Made by a program: the position numbers and the translations under genes
Assembly (NCBI RefSeq): GCF_003477995.1
Contig: NZ_QUEM01000013.1
Location: 1-64,000, forward strand
Length of the DNA stretch: 64,000 nt
Source: Bacteroides sp. OF04-15BH
Lineage (GTDB): Bacteria; Bacteroidota; Bacteroidia; Bacteroidales; Bacteroidaceae
Reading direction: 5' to 3'
The notes under the pieces: generated by a model
What the model saw: only the letters and a program-made list of their open reading frames with translations
Databases searched by the model: none
What the model was told of the DNA's origin: nothing
Shown: one piece after another, positions 19,104-28,598 of the stretch
Layout: the number at the start of each line of letters is the position of its first letter
How positions within the stretch are numbered: position 1 is the stretch's first letter

Positions 19104-21460
19104 TCACTCTTGATCACCTCAGCAGGATTCTCACGGACCGCGCGCCACACACTGCGACCGATGCAGAGTACAACAAACAAGGCCAGGCCCACAAGGATGG
19201 CTGCATACAACCACCAAGGCCAGGCCATGCGTTCCACATAACGCTCCACCCAGTTCTGCATCGCCACACTTCCCAACGGAAAAGCAATAATGCAAGCCAC
19301 CAACAATAAGGCAAAATATTCTTTCAGGAACGAACGGAAGATGCCGGCGGCCGTAGCACCATTCACCTTGCGGATGGCAATCTCCTTGCGCCGTTGCTCA
19401 CAGACCAAGGAAACATGAGCAAAGACACCGATCAGCGTGATCAGCACACATGCCAGGGCAACCACCATCAGCAGTTTCTGCAAGGTGCGCTCGCCGTGAA
19501 GATATTCCTCATAAGCCTCGCGCGCAGTGTAAACACTTCCATAAGCTTGCGGCTCCTCGGCACGAACCAACGAATCGACAAAATGCTTCAGCCGGTCCGT
19601 ATAAGATTCGTCAAAACGCACCACTATGTTTTTTCCGAACGGGATGGAGGCATCCAATTTGAAAAAGATGACCGGCTCAACCGGAACCGTAGGAGCAGAC
19701 ACGTGAAAATCACGCACCACACCGACAATGGTCCATCCGTCGATTTTCTTTCCTACGGGATCGGCCATATCCATTTTCCGGGCAAGTGATTCATTAATCA
19801 TGACAGAACAACTGTCGCTCTGCTCTGTCAGCGTACTTCCGGCTACAAGACGAAGCTCATAGAACTTCAAAAACTTTTCTCCTTCGGGAATACCCAAGCA
19901 TGGAACCTGTTCGGCATCATCCGGCTTACCCTCCCAAGAGGAAACAGCCATATCCAACATATCTATTTGTGGAAACAAAGAATACATCCGTTTCACTTCG
20001 GACACGTATGGCTGCTTCTGTAACTCATGCAACAAATGCGCTTGCAATAATTCAGATCCATTCGTACGAATCGTAGCCCGTCCGTCGCGTTCAAAACCGA
20101 GATCCGTATGTGTCAGATAGCGCAGTTGCAACAACAAGAATGACAGGCAAAACAGCACTAAAGCACAGATGCCAAACTGCATGCCAAGACAAACCTTCTG
20201 AAAGACGAAGCGCCCCGAGCGGACAGCAGCCGGTTGCAACTGGCGTGCCGCAATGCGTCGGCAATAAAAAACAATAACTCCCCAAGTGATCAAAAACGTA
20301 AAGGCCATCAGTAACAGCATGCAAACTGCCACCGGAAGGCGAATACTTTCTCCGATACCGGACAGCGCACTGAAAGGCTTTTCTACCGTTTCCATGAGAA
20401 TCATTCCCAACAGCCCTGCGCCTGACAGGATCAGAAGCAGCTCGGAAAGAAACACTCCGGTAAGTCCACCCCGTGAAGAACCGCAGGCTATGCGTAATGC
20501 CAGCTCACGGCGACGTACATGCATCCGAGACACCAACATGGAAAAGAAATTCACCAGAGCCAGAATGATCAGCAGCAATCCCAAGGCGGAGAACAGACGG
20601 ATATAATATAGCGATATGTCCATGCTCCCGCGAAACACGGTGTGGCGGCAATCGGTCAAAGGCTCCAGCCTCATTCCTACTCCTGGCTTTTTAATGGACA
20701 GTCCGGCAGTATTTTTTAAAGACAGATCTTTCAACCGTGCAGAAACCTTCTGTCTGTCTGCATCAGGAAACAAACGCAGACAAACATAATAACTGTGCAT
20801 AATCGGATCATCCTTTTCCGATTCTTCTATCGCACCTATCAAGGAAAAAGAAAAATTGGAATGCCCGGCCCAGTCTGACAGCACCGCCGATATCCGGTAA
20901 GCCTTATCCCAACAATAGACCTCGCGCCCCAAAACCTCTGTCGTTCCAAAAATTTTGCGGGCACCTTCTTCTGTCAGGGCTATCTCATCGGTATTCTCCA
21001 GAAAGCTCCAACTGCCCGAGGCCAGTTTTATGTCAAACATCCGCACAAAAGCCGTATCACATAGGATTCGTTCCAAAGAACCAATCTTACGATCTGCAGA
21101 GATACTCACCTCTTCCCAACCGAAAGAAAAAGCGGCAATATCTTCCACTTCCGGTAACATCTGACGCACAGCCTCAGCCATCGGAAATGGAAGTATTACA
21201 GACATATAGTCATCCGAGCCATTAGTTACTCCCAACAGATACATACGGTCTGCCCCACGATGGAAACTGTCGAACGTCTGCTCATAACGTACCCAAACGG
21301 CGGACAGAGCAAAGCAGACAAAGCCCAAGGCCAGACCAATCATACTGGCCGTCGTCTGGACTTTATATTTCATGAGGCTGCGAACAGCCGATTTCAAATA
21401 ATGCAAAAACATCATATTCATGCTTGTTTTGTATAACACCTTTTCGTGTTGAATTCTCAT
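19100..21460 (-). CDS. Duplicated FtsX/MacB-type ABC permease P3 (system 1)
   Basis: A 786-aa two-half permease. Its first about 75 residues (SAVRSLMKYKVQTTAS onward) and last about 150 (HVSLVCEQRRKEIAIRKVNG to ENPAEVIKSE) are almost identical to P4 and P5, while the periplasmic domains between differ more. The stop codon of P4 directly abuts this start codon (TAAATG). The matching ends point to recent tandem duplication or gene conversion, with diversification of the parts that would contact substrate or the periplasmic adaptor. Confidence 0.93.
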   Translation of the reverse strand: MRIQHEKVLYKTSMNMMFLHYLKSAVRSLMKYKVQTTASMIGLALGFVCFALSAVWVRYEQTFDSFHRGADRMYLLGVTNGSDDYMSVILPFPMAEAVRQMLPEVEDIAAFSFGWEEVSISADRKIGSLERILCDTAFVRMFDIKLASGSWSFLENTDEIALTEEGARKIFGTTEVLGREVYCWDKAYRISAVLSDWAGHSNFSFSLIGAIEESEKDDPIMHSYYVCLRLFPDADRQKVSARLKDLSLKNTAGLSIKKPGVGMRLEPLTDCRHTVFRGSMDISLYYIRLFSALGLLLIILALVNFFSMLVSRMHVRRRELALRIACGSSRGGLTGVFLSELLLILSGAGLLGMILMETVEKPFSALSGIGESIRLPVAVCMLLLMAFTFLITWGVIVFYCRRIAARQLQPAAVRSGRFVFQKVCLGMQFGICALVLFCLSFLLLQLRYLTHTDLGFERDGRATIRTNGSELLQAHLLHELQKQPYVSEVKRMYSLFPQIDMLDMAVSSWEGKPDDAEQVPCLGIPEGEKFLKFYELRLVAGSTLTEQSDSCSVMINESLARKMDMADPVGKKIDGWTIVGVVRDFHVSAPTVPVEPVIFFKLDASIPFGKNIVVRFDESYTDRLKHFVDSLVRAEEPQAYGSVYTAREAYEEYLHGERTLQKLLMVVALACVLITLIGVFAHVSLVCEQRRKEIAIRKVNGATAAGIFRSFLKEYFALLLVACIIAFPLGSVAMQNWVERYVERMAWPWWLYAAILVGLALFVVLCIGRSVWRAVRENPAEVIKSE
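19104..19500. repeat. Permease 3'-end repeat, copy in P3
   Basis: About 395 bases at the 3' end of P3 that recur with very few differences in P4 (21464-21860) and P5 (23827-24220). They encode the last membrane helices and the C-terminus. The boundaries are approximate, judged by eye. Confidence 0.7.
21237..21441. repeat. Permease 5'-end repeat, copy in P3
   Basis: About 200 bases at the 5' end of P3, nearly identical to 23606-23808 at the 5' end of P4 and similar to 25975-26165 in P5. They encode the N-terminal membrane segment. Confidence 0.7.
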
Positions 21461-23806
21461 TTACTCACTTTTAATGACCTCGGCAGGATTTTCACGGGCC
21501 GCACGCCACACACTGCGACCGATACAGAGCACAACAAACAAGGCCAGGCCCACAAGAATGGCGGCATACAACCACCAGGGCCAAGCCATACGCTCCACAT
21601 AGCGCTCCACCCAGTTCTGCATCGCCACACTTCCCAACGGAAAGGCAATAACGCAAGCCACCAACAATAAGACAAAATATTCTTTCAGGAACGAACGGAA
21701 GATGCCGGCGGCCGTAGCTCCATTTACCTTACGGATAGCTATTTCCTTGCGCCGTTGCTCACAGACCAAGGAAACATGGGCAAAGACACCGATCAGCGTG
21801 ATCAGCACACAAGCCACAGCTACCACCGTCAGCAGTTTCTGCAAGGTGCGCTCGCTGCGAAGGTATTCCTCATAAGCCTCGCGCACCGTGGTTATTTTCA
21901 GAAATACGCCCGGCTCTTCGGACTGCGCCAACGAGTCGACAAAATGTTTCAGACGGTCCGTATCCGATTCATCAAAGCGTACTAAGGTTTCCCGTCCCAA
22001 GTGTACGGGACCGTTAAACCCAAGAATAATCGTCGGTTCGACCGGAACCGTGGGAGCAGACACATGGAAGTCGCGTACCACACCGACAATGGTCCACCTT
22101 CCGACCTTCTTCCCTATCGGATCGCTCATGTTCATCCTGCGGACAGCCGTTTCATTAATCACCGCAGATATAGTGTCGTCTTGCGTTATCAGTGTATTTC
22201 CGGCTATCAGGCGAAGTCCGTAGAAGTTCATGAATTCCTGTCCTTCAGGAATAGCATTCAGAGCAATTGAATATGCATCATCCAATTTGCCGTCCCAGGT
22301 GTTCACGGCTAGACTTCCACTGCTTTTCTGCGGAAGCAGGGAATAGAGTTTCTTCACTTCCTGTACGTAAGGCTGTCGGCGCAATTCGTGTATAATACGT
22401 TCGTTCAAGGATTCTGAGCCATCGCATTCGACCATAGCCCGTCCGTCGCGCTCGAAACCGATATCAGTGCGTGTCAGATGGCGCAGCTGTAACAATAAAA
22501 ATGACAGGCAAAACAAAACTAAAGCACAAATGCCGAACTGCACGCCAAGACAAATCTTCTGGAATGAGAAACGCCCCGGACGGACAACGACTGCCGGTTG
22601 CAACTGGCGTGACGCAATCCGATTACAGTAAAAAGCAATAATTCCCCAGGTCATCAAAAAAGTAATGATCGCTAACAGCAAAAAGCATACCGCCACCGGA
22701 AGGCGAATACTTCCTTCTATTCCGGACAGCATGCAAAAAGGCTTTTCTACCGCTTCGACAAGAACCATTCCCAACAAGACTGCTCCCGACAAGATCAAAA
22801 GCAGTTCGGAAAGAAACAGTCCGGTCAGTCCGCCCCGTGAAGAACCACAGGCTATGCGCAAAGCCAGCTCCCGACGGCGCAGATGCATCCGAGATACCAA
22901 CATGGAAAAGAAGTTTACCAAAGCCAGCACAATCAGCACCAAACCTAAAGCGGAGAACAGACGGATATAAAATATCGAAACACTCTGTCTGTCCTGAAAT
23001 TCCGTATAACGGCAATGCGTCAAAGGTTCCAGACTTAATGCGCACTTGCTTCCATCCCACCAGTTAGTCTGCTTATATTTCAGACTGCTGTTATTCATTT
23101 GTGCAACCAAAGCCGCCGTATCTGTTTCGGAAGTCAAACGCAGACTAATATAATAATCAGGATAAGAAGACTTATTCTTTTCATCCTGATCCATTCCGAG
23201 CATGATGGAGAACGGAAAATTGGTATGCTGTCCCCACCCGGTTAAAACAGCCGAAATGCGATAAGTATTACCCGCATAATAAATGGTGCGTCCCAAAACA
23301 TCAGTCGTTCCAAAAAGGCGACGCGCCCCTTCTTCGGTCAGAGCAGCTTCCTCGGGTACATTCAGGAAACTCCAGCTACCCCGCACTAACCGCACATCAA
23401 ACATACGAACAAACAAGGAATCGGAACGAATGCAACCGAGATTTACGTCCTCAGCTGCATCTTCTGAGAGTTTTACGGAAATCTCCCAATACCAATAGGC
23501 CGCAGCATCCTCTACTTCGGGAAAAGTTCTTTTCAGTTCCTCTGCTAAAGGAAAATGATGACTTAAGGAGGTCTGATTCTCCCAGAAGCTGGATGATCTT
23601 AACAGATACATACGGTCTGCCCCACGATGAAAACTGTCGAACGTCTGCTCATAGCGTACCCAAACAGCCGACAAAACAAAGCAGACAAAGCCCAAGGCCA
23701 GACCAATCACACTGGCCGTCGTCTGGACTTTATATTTCATGAGGCTGCGAACAGCCGATTTCAAATAATGCAAAAACATCATATTCATGCTGGTTTTGTA
23801 TAACAC
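21461..23806 (-). CDS. Duplicated FtsX/MacB-type ABC permease P4 (system 1)
   Basis: A 781-aa two-half permease, the intact closest relative of the broken P5. It shares near-identical N- and C-terminal ends with P3 and P5. The first periplasmic domain (about residues 60-270) contains the conserved LTEEGARRLFGTTDVLGR segment typical of MacB_PCD domains. The second periplasmic domain includes RRQPYVQEVKKLYSLLP, the very place where P5 is frameshifted. It lies 17 bases after the P5 stop, so it should still be translated from the operon transcript. Confidence 0.93.
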   Translation of the reverse strand: MLYKTSMNMMFLHYLKSAVRSLMKYKVQTTASVIGLALGFVCFVLSAVWVRYEQTFDSFHRGADRMYLLRSSSFWENQTSLSHHFPLAEELKRTFPEVEDAAAYWYWEISVKLSEDAAEDVNLGCIRSDSLFVRMFDVRLVRGSWSFLNVPEEAALTEEGARRLFGTTDVLGRTIYYAGNTYRISAVLTGWGQHTNFPFSIMLGMDQDEKNKSSYPDYYISLRLTSETDTAALVAQMNNSSLKYKQTNWWDGSKCALSLEPLTHCRYTEFQDRQSVSIFYIRLFSALGLVLIVLALVNFFSMLVSRMHLRRRELALRIACGSSRGGLTGLFLSELLLILSGAVLLGMVLVEAVEKPFCMLSGIEGSIRLPVAVCFLLLAIITFLMTWGIIAFYCNRIASRQLQPAVVVRPGRFSFQKICLGVQFGICALVLFCLSFLLLQLRHLTRTDIGFERDGRAMVECDGSESLNERIIHELRRQPYVQEVKKLYSLLPQKSSGSLAVNTWDGKLDDAYSIALNAIPEGQEFMNFYGLRLIAGNTLITQDDTISAVINETAVRRMNMSDPIGKKVGRWTIVGVVRDFHVSAPTVPVEPTIILGFNGPVHLGRETLVRFDESDTDRLKHFVDSLAQSEEPGVFLKITTVREAYEEYLRSERTLQKLLTVVAVACVLITLIGVFAHVSLVCEQRRKEIAIRKVNGATAAGIFRSFLKEYFVLLLVACVIAFPLGSVAMQNWVERYVERMAWPWWLYAAILVGLALFVVLCIGRSVWRAARENPAEVIKSE
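21464..21860. repeat. Permease 3'-end repeat, copy in P4
   Basis: Direct repeat of the P3 3' end (19104-19500), same orientation, about 2.36 kb apart. Boundaries are approximate. Confidence 0.7.
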
Positions 23807-23808
23807 CT
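23606..23808. repeat. Permease 5'-end repeat, copy in P4
   Basis: Direct repeat of the P3 5' end (21237-21441), same orientation. Confidence 0.7.
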
Positions 23809-23823
23809 GTTTTTATTAGATCT

Positions 23824-26194
23824 TTATTCACTCTTGATCACCTCTGCAGGATTCTCACGAGCCGCACGCCACACACTGCGACCAATGCAGAGCACAACAA
23901 ACAAGGCCAGGCCCACAAGGATGGCTGCATACAACCACCAAGGCCAGGTCATACGCTCCACATAACGCTCCACCCAGCTCTGCATTGCCACACTTCCCAA
24001 CGGAAAGGCAATAATGCAAGCCACCACCAACAAGGCAAAATATTCTTTTAGAAACGAACGGAAGATGCCGGTGGCCGTAGCACCATTCACCTTGCGGATG
24101 GCAATCTCCTTGCGCCGTTGCTCACAGACCAAGGAAACATGAGCAAAGACACCGATCAGCGTAATCAGCACACAAGCCACAGCGACCACCGTCAACAGCC
24201 GCTGCAAGGTACGCTCGCTGCGAAGGTACTCCTCATAAGCCTCGCGCACAGTAGTTATTTTCAGAAATACGCCCGGCTCTTCGGACTGCGCCAACGAGTC
24301 GATAAAATGTTTCAGACGATCCGTATCCGATTCGTCGAAGCGCACCAGAATGTCTTGCCCCAAGTCGACAGGCCCCCTGTCTCTAGAACCGAAAAAGATC
24401 GTCGGTTCGACTGGTACTGTAGGAGCCGACACATGAAAGTCGCGCACCACACCCACAACGGTCCATTGGCCGACCTTCTTCCCCACCGGATCGGCCATGT
24501 CCAGCCTTTGAGCCGCCGTTTCGTTGATCAGCACCGCCAGACTATCGGCCTGAGCCGTCAGCGTCGTACCGGCCAGAAGCCGGATGCCATAAAAGTCCAT
24601 GAATTCCTGCCCCTCGGGGATGGCGGCCAGCGTGACCGGCCCGGCATCGTCTGTCCGGCCGTCCCACGAATTGACCAGGACAGCTCCGGTGTTCCCCAGC
24701 GGCAGGAGCGAATAGAGCCGCTTCACTGACATAGGGCTGGCGGCGCAGTTCGTGCATCAGATGCTCCTGCAGCGATTCCGAACCGAAGCAGTTGACCGTG
24801 GCCCGTCCGTCGCGTTCGAAACCGATATCCGTGTGCGTCAGATGGTGCAGTTGCAGCAACAGAAACGACAGGCAGAATACAACCAGCCCGCAGATGCCCA
24901 ACTGCAGACCGAGACACACCTTCTGAAACGAAAACCTGCTCGGACGAACGGCGGCGGCCGGTTGCAACTGCCGGGCCGCAATCCGTCGGCAATAAAAGAC
25001 AATGAGACCCCAGGCCGTCAGCAGCGTAACAGCCATAAGCAGCAGAAAGCAAACGACAACCGGAAGGAGAATATCCCCCTCGATGCCCGACAGCGCGCAG
25101 AAAGGCCGCTCGACCGCCTCCACAAGGATCATCCCCGACAGACCCGCGCCCGTCAGGATCAGAAGCAGTTCGGCCAGAAACAGCCGAGTCAGTGCACCGC
25201 GCGAAGAACCGCAGGACAGACGTAAGGCGAGTTCCCGACGGCGTACGTGCATCCGCGACACCAGCATGGAAAGAAAATTCACCAAAGCCAGCACAATCAG
25301 CAGCAGTCCCAGGATGGAACACAGGCGGATATAGAGCATCGAAATGCGTAGCCGGTCCTGAAACACCGTATAACGGCAATGGGTCAGAGGTTCCAGATGC
25401 AGTACAGGCTTTTTCCCACTATTCCATCGCTCAGCCGTATATTCCAGATTGCTGCCGTTCATGTGTGCAGTCAGAGCTGCCGTATCCGCTTCGGCACGCA
25501 GACGCAGGCTGATATAATAATCACCATAAGAAGGATTGTTCTTTTCGGCCTGCCCCATCCCCAACAGGATGGAGAACGGGAAATTGGTATGCCCGTCCCA
25601 CCCTGCCACGACGGCCGAAATGCGCCAGGTCTGTCCCAGGCAATACAGCGTGCGTCCTAAAACATCGGCCGTGCCGAACAACCGACGTGCACCCTCTTCG
25701 GTCAGGGCGGCTTCGTCGGGCCGGTTCAGGAAGCTCCAGCTGCCCTTCAGAAGCTGTACATCGAACAGACGGAAAAACAAAGAATCGGCACGGATACAGC
25801 CGAGGTCAACCTCCACGCTGTCCTGTTGCGACAGCATAACGGGAATCGACCGATGCCAATAGGCCGCTGCCTCCTCCACCTCGGGAAAGGTGCGTTTCAA
25901 CTCATCGGCCAATAGAAAACGATGTTTTAAACCGGACTCATACGTACCCCAAACCGTAGACGCCTTCAAAAGATACATGCGGTCTGCCCCACGATGGAAA
26001 CTGTCGAACGTCTGCTCATAGCGTACCCAAACAGCAGACAGGGCAAAGCAAACAAAGCCCAAGGCCAGACCAATCACACTGGCTATGGTCTGAACTTTAT
26101 ATTTTGTGAGGCTGCGAACAGCCACCTTAAGATAATGAAGACACATCATATTCATTCTTACTTTAAATAATATCTTTTTCTCTTGAATTCTCAT
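23824..26194 (-). pseudogene. Frameshifted FtsX/MacB-type ABC permease P5 (system 1)
   Basis: A permease of the P3/P4 type split into two frames. The first runs from 26194 to a stop at 24542 (550 aa, the last about 50 out of frame). The second covers 24732-23824 (302 aa) and continues the homology. Comparison with P4 puts the break just after RRQPYVSE. The expected coding strand would read AGTGAAGTGAAG but has AGTGAAG, so one copy of the 5-base tandem unit GTGAA is missing. Restoring it gives a 791-aa protein. A 5-base slippage is a natural mutation type and an unlikely sequencing error. The central part is visibly richer in G+C than the same part of P3 and P4, so the gene may be a mosaic. 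It may be a true pseudogene or a phase-variable gene in the off state. Confidence 0.85.
23827..24220. repeat. Permease 3'-end repeat, copy in P5
   Basis: Direct repeat of the P3 and P4 3' ends, same orientation. Boundaries are approximate. Confidence 0.7.
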
Positions 26195-28552
26195 TTACTC
26201 GCTTTTAATGACCTCGGCGGGATTAACCCGGGCTATATTCCGGATCCGGACATAAACCACAGCCGTTACCAGCAAAGCCACAAACAGAATCAAACCGCCA
26301 TAAAACAGCACACCAAGCTCTACGAACGAAATATACATCCGGCTGTAAAGATTCAGCAAATAAGCGGCAAGCGGTAAGGCCACGGCTGCGGTCAGGACAA
26401 CCAACAGCATGTAGAAGCGGGCAAACAACCATACAATTTGCCACACACCCGCACCGTTGATTTTCCGAATGGCAACTTCCTTGCGACGGCGCTCGGTGTC
26501 GAGCGTAATCGCCGAATAAATGCCCAACAGAACGATCAGCAGACAGACCGCAGCCATAAACAGAACGATTCCACGCAACTTGAACTCATAGGCGTGCTCC
26601 TGCCGGATATCATCCATCATCGTAGACAACGAAACATCAACACTCTCGGGTAGCATCCGGCGAAGAATACGCTCCACAGACGCGCCGACCGCCTCTGTCT
26701 GTCCATCGTAACATTTCACATAGCAATAAAGAGCCCCCACTTCTGAATTACTCAGACAGAACATCTGTCCCAGTTCCCGATACCCATGATAATTATTCTG
26801 CAATAACGTCTTGGAAACACCCACCAGCGGATCGCTTTGGGTGAAACTATAAACGGTACTCCCCAAAGCCGGACGTCCCAAGCGCCGATACAAAGTTTCA
26901 TCCACCACTACACCAGTTCCGTCTTCCGAGGGTTGTCCGGAAAGCAGGTCCATATGCATAAACCCGAAAAAAGCAGAAGGCACGTCCAAAATCTCCACAC
27001 TCATAGCCTGCTCCGGTGTTCGACTTTCTTCCGGAAAGATACTAGTACGCCAAACCTCTTTCAAATAGTCTTGTTTGAACAGCAGTATGCCCTCCACACC
27101 AGGACACTTCCGGATTTCGTTCACCAAAGCTTGTCTTGTACTTTCAACCAAAAATGAATAATTTAAAGGAACTCTCCAGATCCGCTCCTTCTCGGACACG
27201 GTCAACGTGTTGAGTATCGTGTTTTCCGTATATACCGACTGCCGGTACAAAGCAGCGCCAAAAGTCAGCAATACCCATCCGGCAAACAACTGAAGCACCA
27301 ACGACAGATTGCGCCAATAGTTTCTTGTATGCCTACTCCGGTTCAACTGCTGTGCGGCAAGCGTACGGCGCACCCGATAGACAACGCCCCAAGCCACGAC
27401 ACCGCATACAAGAAGCAGCCCGAACACACAAGTGGCCGTCTGAAGCTGAAGCTGATGCAGATCAACCCGGAAAATCATTTCCAGCAACGTGAGGTGCAGA
27501 AAAGGCGACAACAGTTCAATCAGCAGAAAGGTAAAAAAGGCGACCAGCAACACCGACAGCACGGTCTGTACCAAAAGCATCCGATACAAATCCCAGAAAC
27601 CGGCTCCGTTGACTTGCCGTAAACGGCATTCCCGCATACGCATCCGGAAAGTTCCGAACAGAATGCGAAGAAAGTTGAGCAGTCCGGCCAATAAGACCAG
27701 AACACCTGCCGCCAAAGTTGAAATTGCCAGATAACGGGCCTTTCCATCGGTCCATAACTCGTGGCCCAGTTTATGAGCACGCAACAAACACCCCTTCCAT
27801 AAGAAGTCGTCCGCGGAATAATCCTTTTGATTGAAATCCTGCACAAACTGATCTGCGGACTGCCCCGGCGGCAACAAAGCATAGGTGTCAACCATTGTTA
27901 CGTCAGTTTCTTTCAGCAGACTCTCACGCTTATTCACAATTAAGGCATCCAGCACCGACAAAAATTGCAGACTGGTATTTAAAGGCAAATCAGCCACAAC
28001 CGCACGAACAGTATACTCCCAAGAAGTATCTATCCATTTTATTGTCTGGCCCATAGCCTTCTCCGGACTACCGAACAGTCTGCGGGCGGTATGCTCAAAC
28101 AAGACCATAGAATTCGGCGTTTTCTTGACCTGTTCCCAGTCGCCGCACAGAAACTCCGGCGCAAACACCCGGTTGTATAGGGAATCGGTTTCACGAACTG
28201 TCAATTTATAAGGCAAGGTTTTGCCGTCCGTTACCGGAACCTCATAATCATGCGTTTCAGAAAATACCAAAGCACAAAAATCCAGTTCAGGCATCTTTTG
28301 CCGTAGCGAAACGGCCAATTCACCCTTAGTTGAAAATGACCGATCATCAACCGGATCATAAAAACTGATTTCCAGGATACATTCCTTGTTTGGAAAACAG
28401 TCATCGGTGGCATAAATATAACGGCTGAAATACAGGCAGACGCTGAAGCAAAACAACGCCACGGCCAGCCCGACCAAGGCAATCAGATTTTGCCACGGAT
28501 GTTTCATCAGGCTGCGAACAGCCATTTTCAGATCATGGTAGAATAAAATCAT
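26195..28552 (-). CDS. Duplicated FtsX/MacB-type ABC permease P6 (system 1)
   Basis: A 785-aa two-half permease with N-terminal LKMAVRSLMKHPWQNLIALVGLAVALFCF, the coupling motif RRKEVAIRKINGAGVWQIVW and the end VNPAEVIKSE. The family fold and C-terminus are shared with the neighbours, but most of the sequence is clearly different from P3-P5, so it is an older duplicate. Its stop abuts the P5 start (TAAATG), as in P4-P3, which shows the genes were built as a compact operon. It lies 46 bases downstream of P7. Confidence 0.93.
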   Translation of the reverse strand: MILFYHDLKMAVRSLMKHPWQNLIALVGLAVALFCFSVCLYFSRYIYATDDCFPNKECILEISFYDPVDDRSFSTKGELAVSLRQKMPELDFCALVFSETHDYEVPVTDGKTLPYKLTVRETDSLYNRVFAPEFLCGDWEQVKKTPNSMVLFEHTARRLFGSPEKAMGQTIKWIDTSWEYTVRAVVADLPLNTSLQFLSVLDALIVNKRESLLKETDVTMVDTYALLPPGQSADQFVQDFNQKDYSADDFLWKGCLLRAHKLGHELWTDGKARYLAISTLAAGVLVLLAGLLNFLRILFGTFRMRMRECRLRQVNGAGFWDLYRMLLVQTVLSVLLVAFFTFLLIELLSPFLHLTLLEMIFRVDLHQLQLQTATCVFGLLLVCGVVAWGVVYRVRRTLAAQQLNRSRHTRNYWRNLSLVLQLFAGWVLLTFGAALYRQSVYTENTILNTLTVSEKERIWRVPLNYSFLVESTRQALVNEIRKCPGVEGILLFKQDYLKEVWRTSIFPEESRTPEQAMSVEILDVPSAFFGFMHMDLLSGQPSEDGTGVVVDETLYRRLGRPALGSTVYSFTQSDPLVGVSKTLLQNNYHGYRELGQMFCLSNSEVGALYCYVKCYDGQTEAVGASVERILRRMLPESVDVSLSTMMDDIRQEHAYEFKLRGIVLFMAAVCLLIVLLGIYSAITLDTERRRKEVAIRKINGAGVWQIVWLFARFYMLLVVLTAAVALPLAAYLLNLYSRMYISFVELGVLFYGGLILFVALLVTAVVYVRIRNIARVNPAEVIKSE

Positions 28553-28598
28553 AACTGCTTTACTTTCTTATTTTATTTCTTATTAAATCTTCCCATCC

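Noticed and set aside
19104..24240. Repeated blocks considered as CRISPR or insertion sequences
   Set aside because: The repeats are hundreds of bases long, coding and in frame in neighbouring permease genes; there are no short spacers, inverted ends or transposase.
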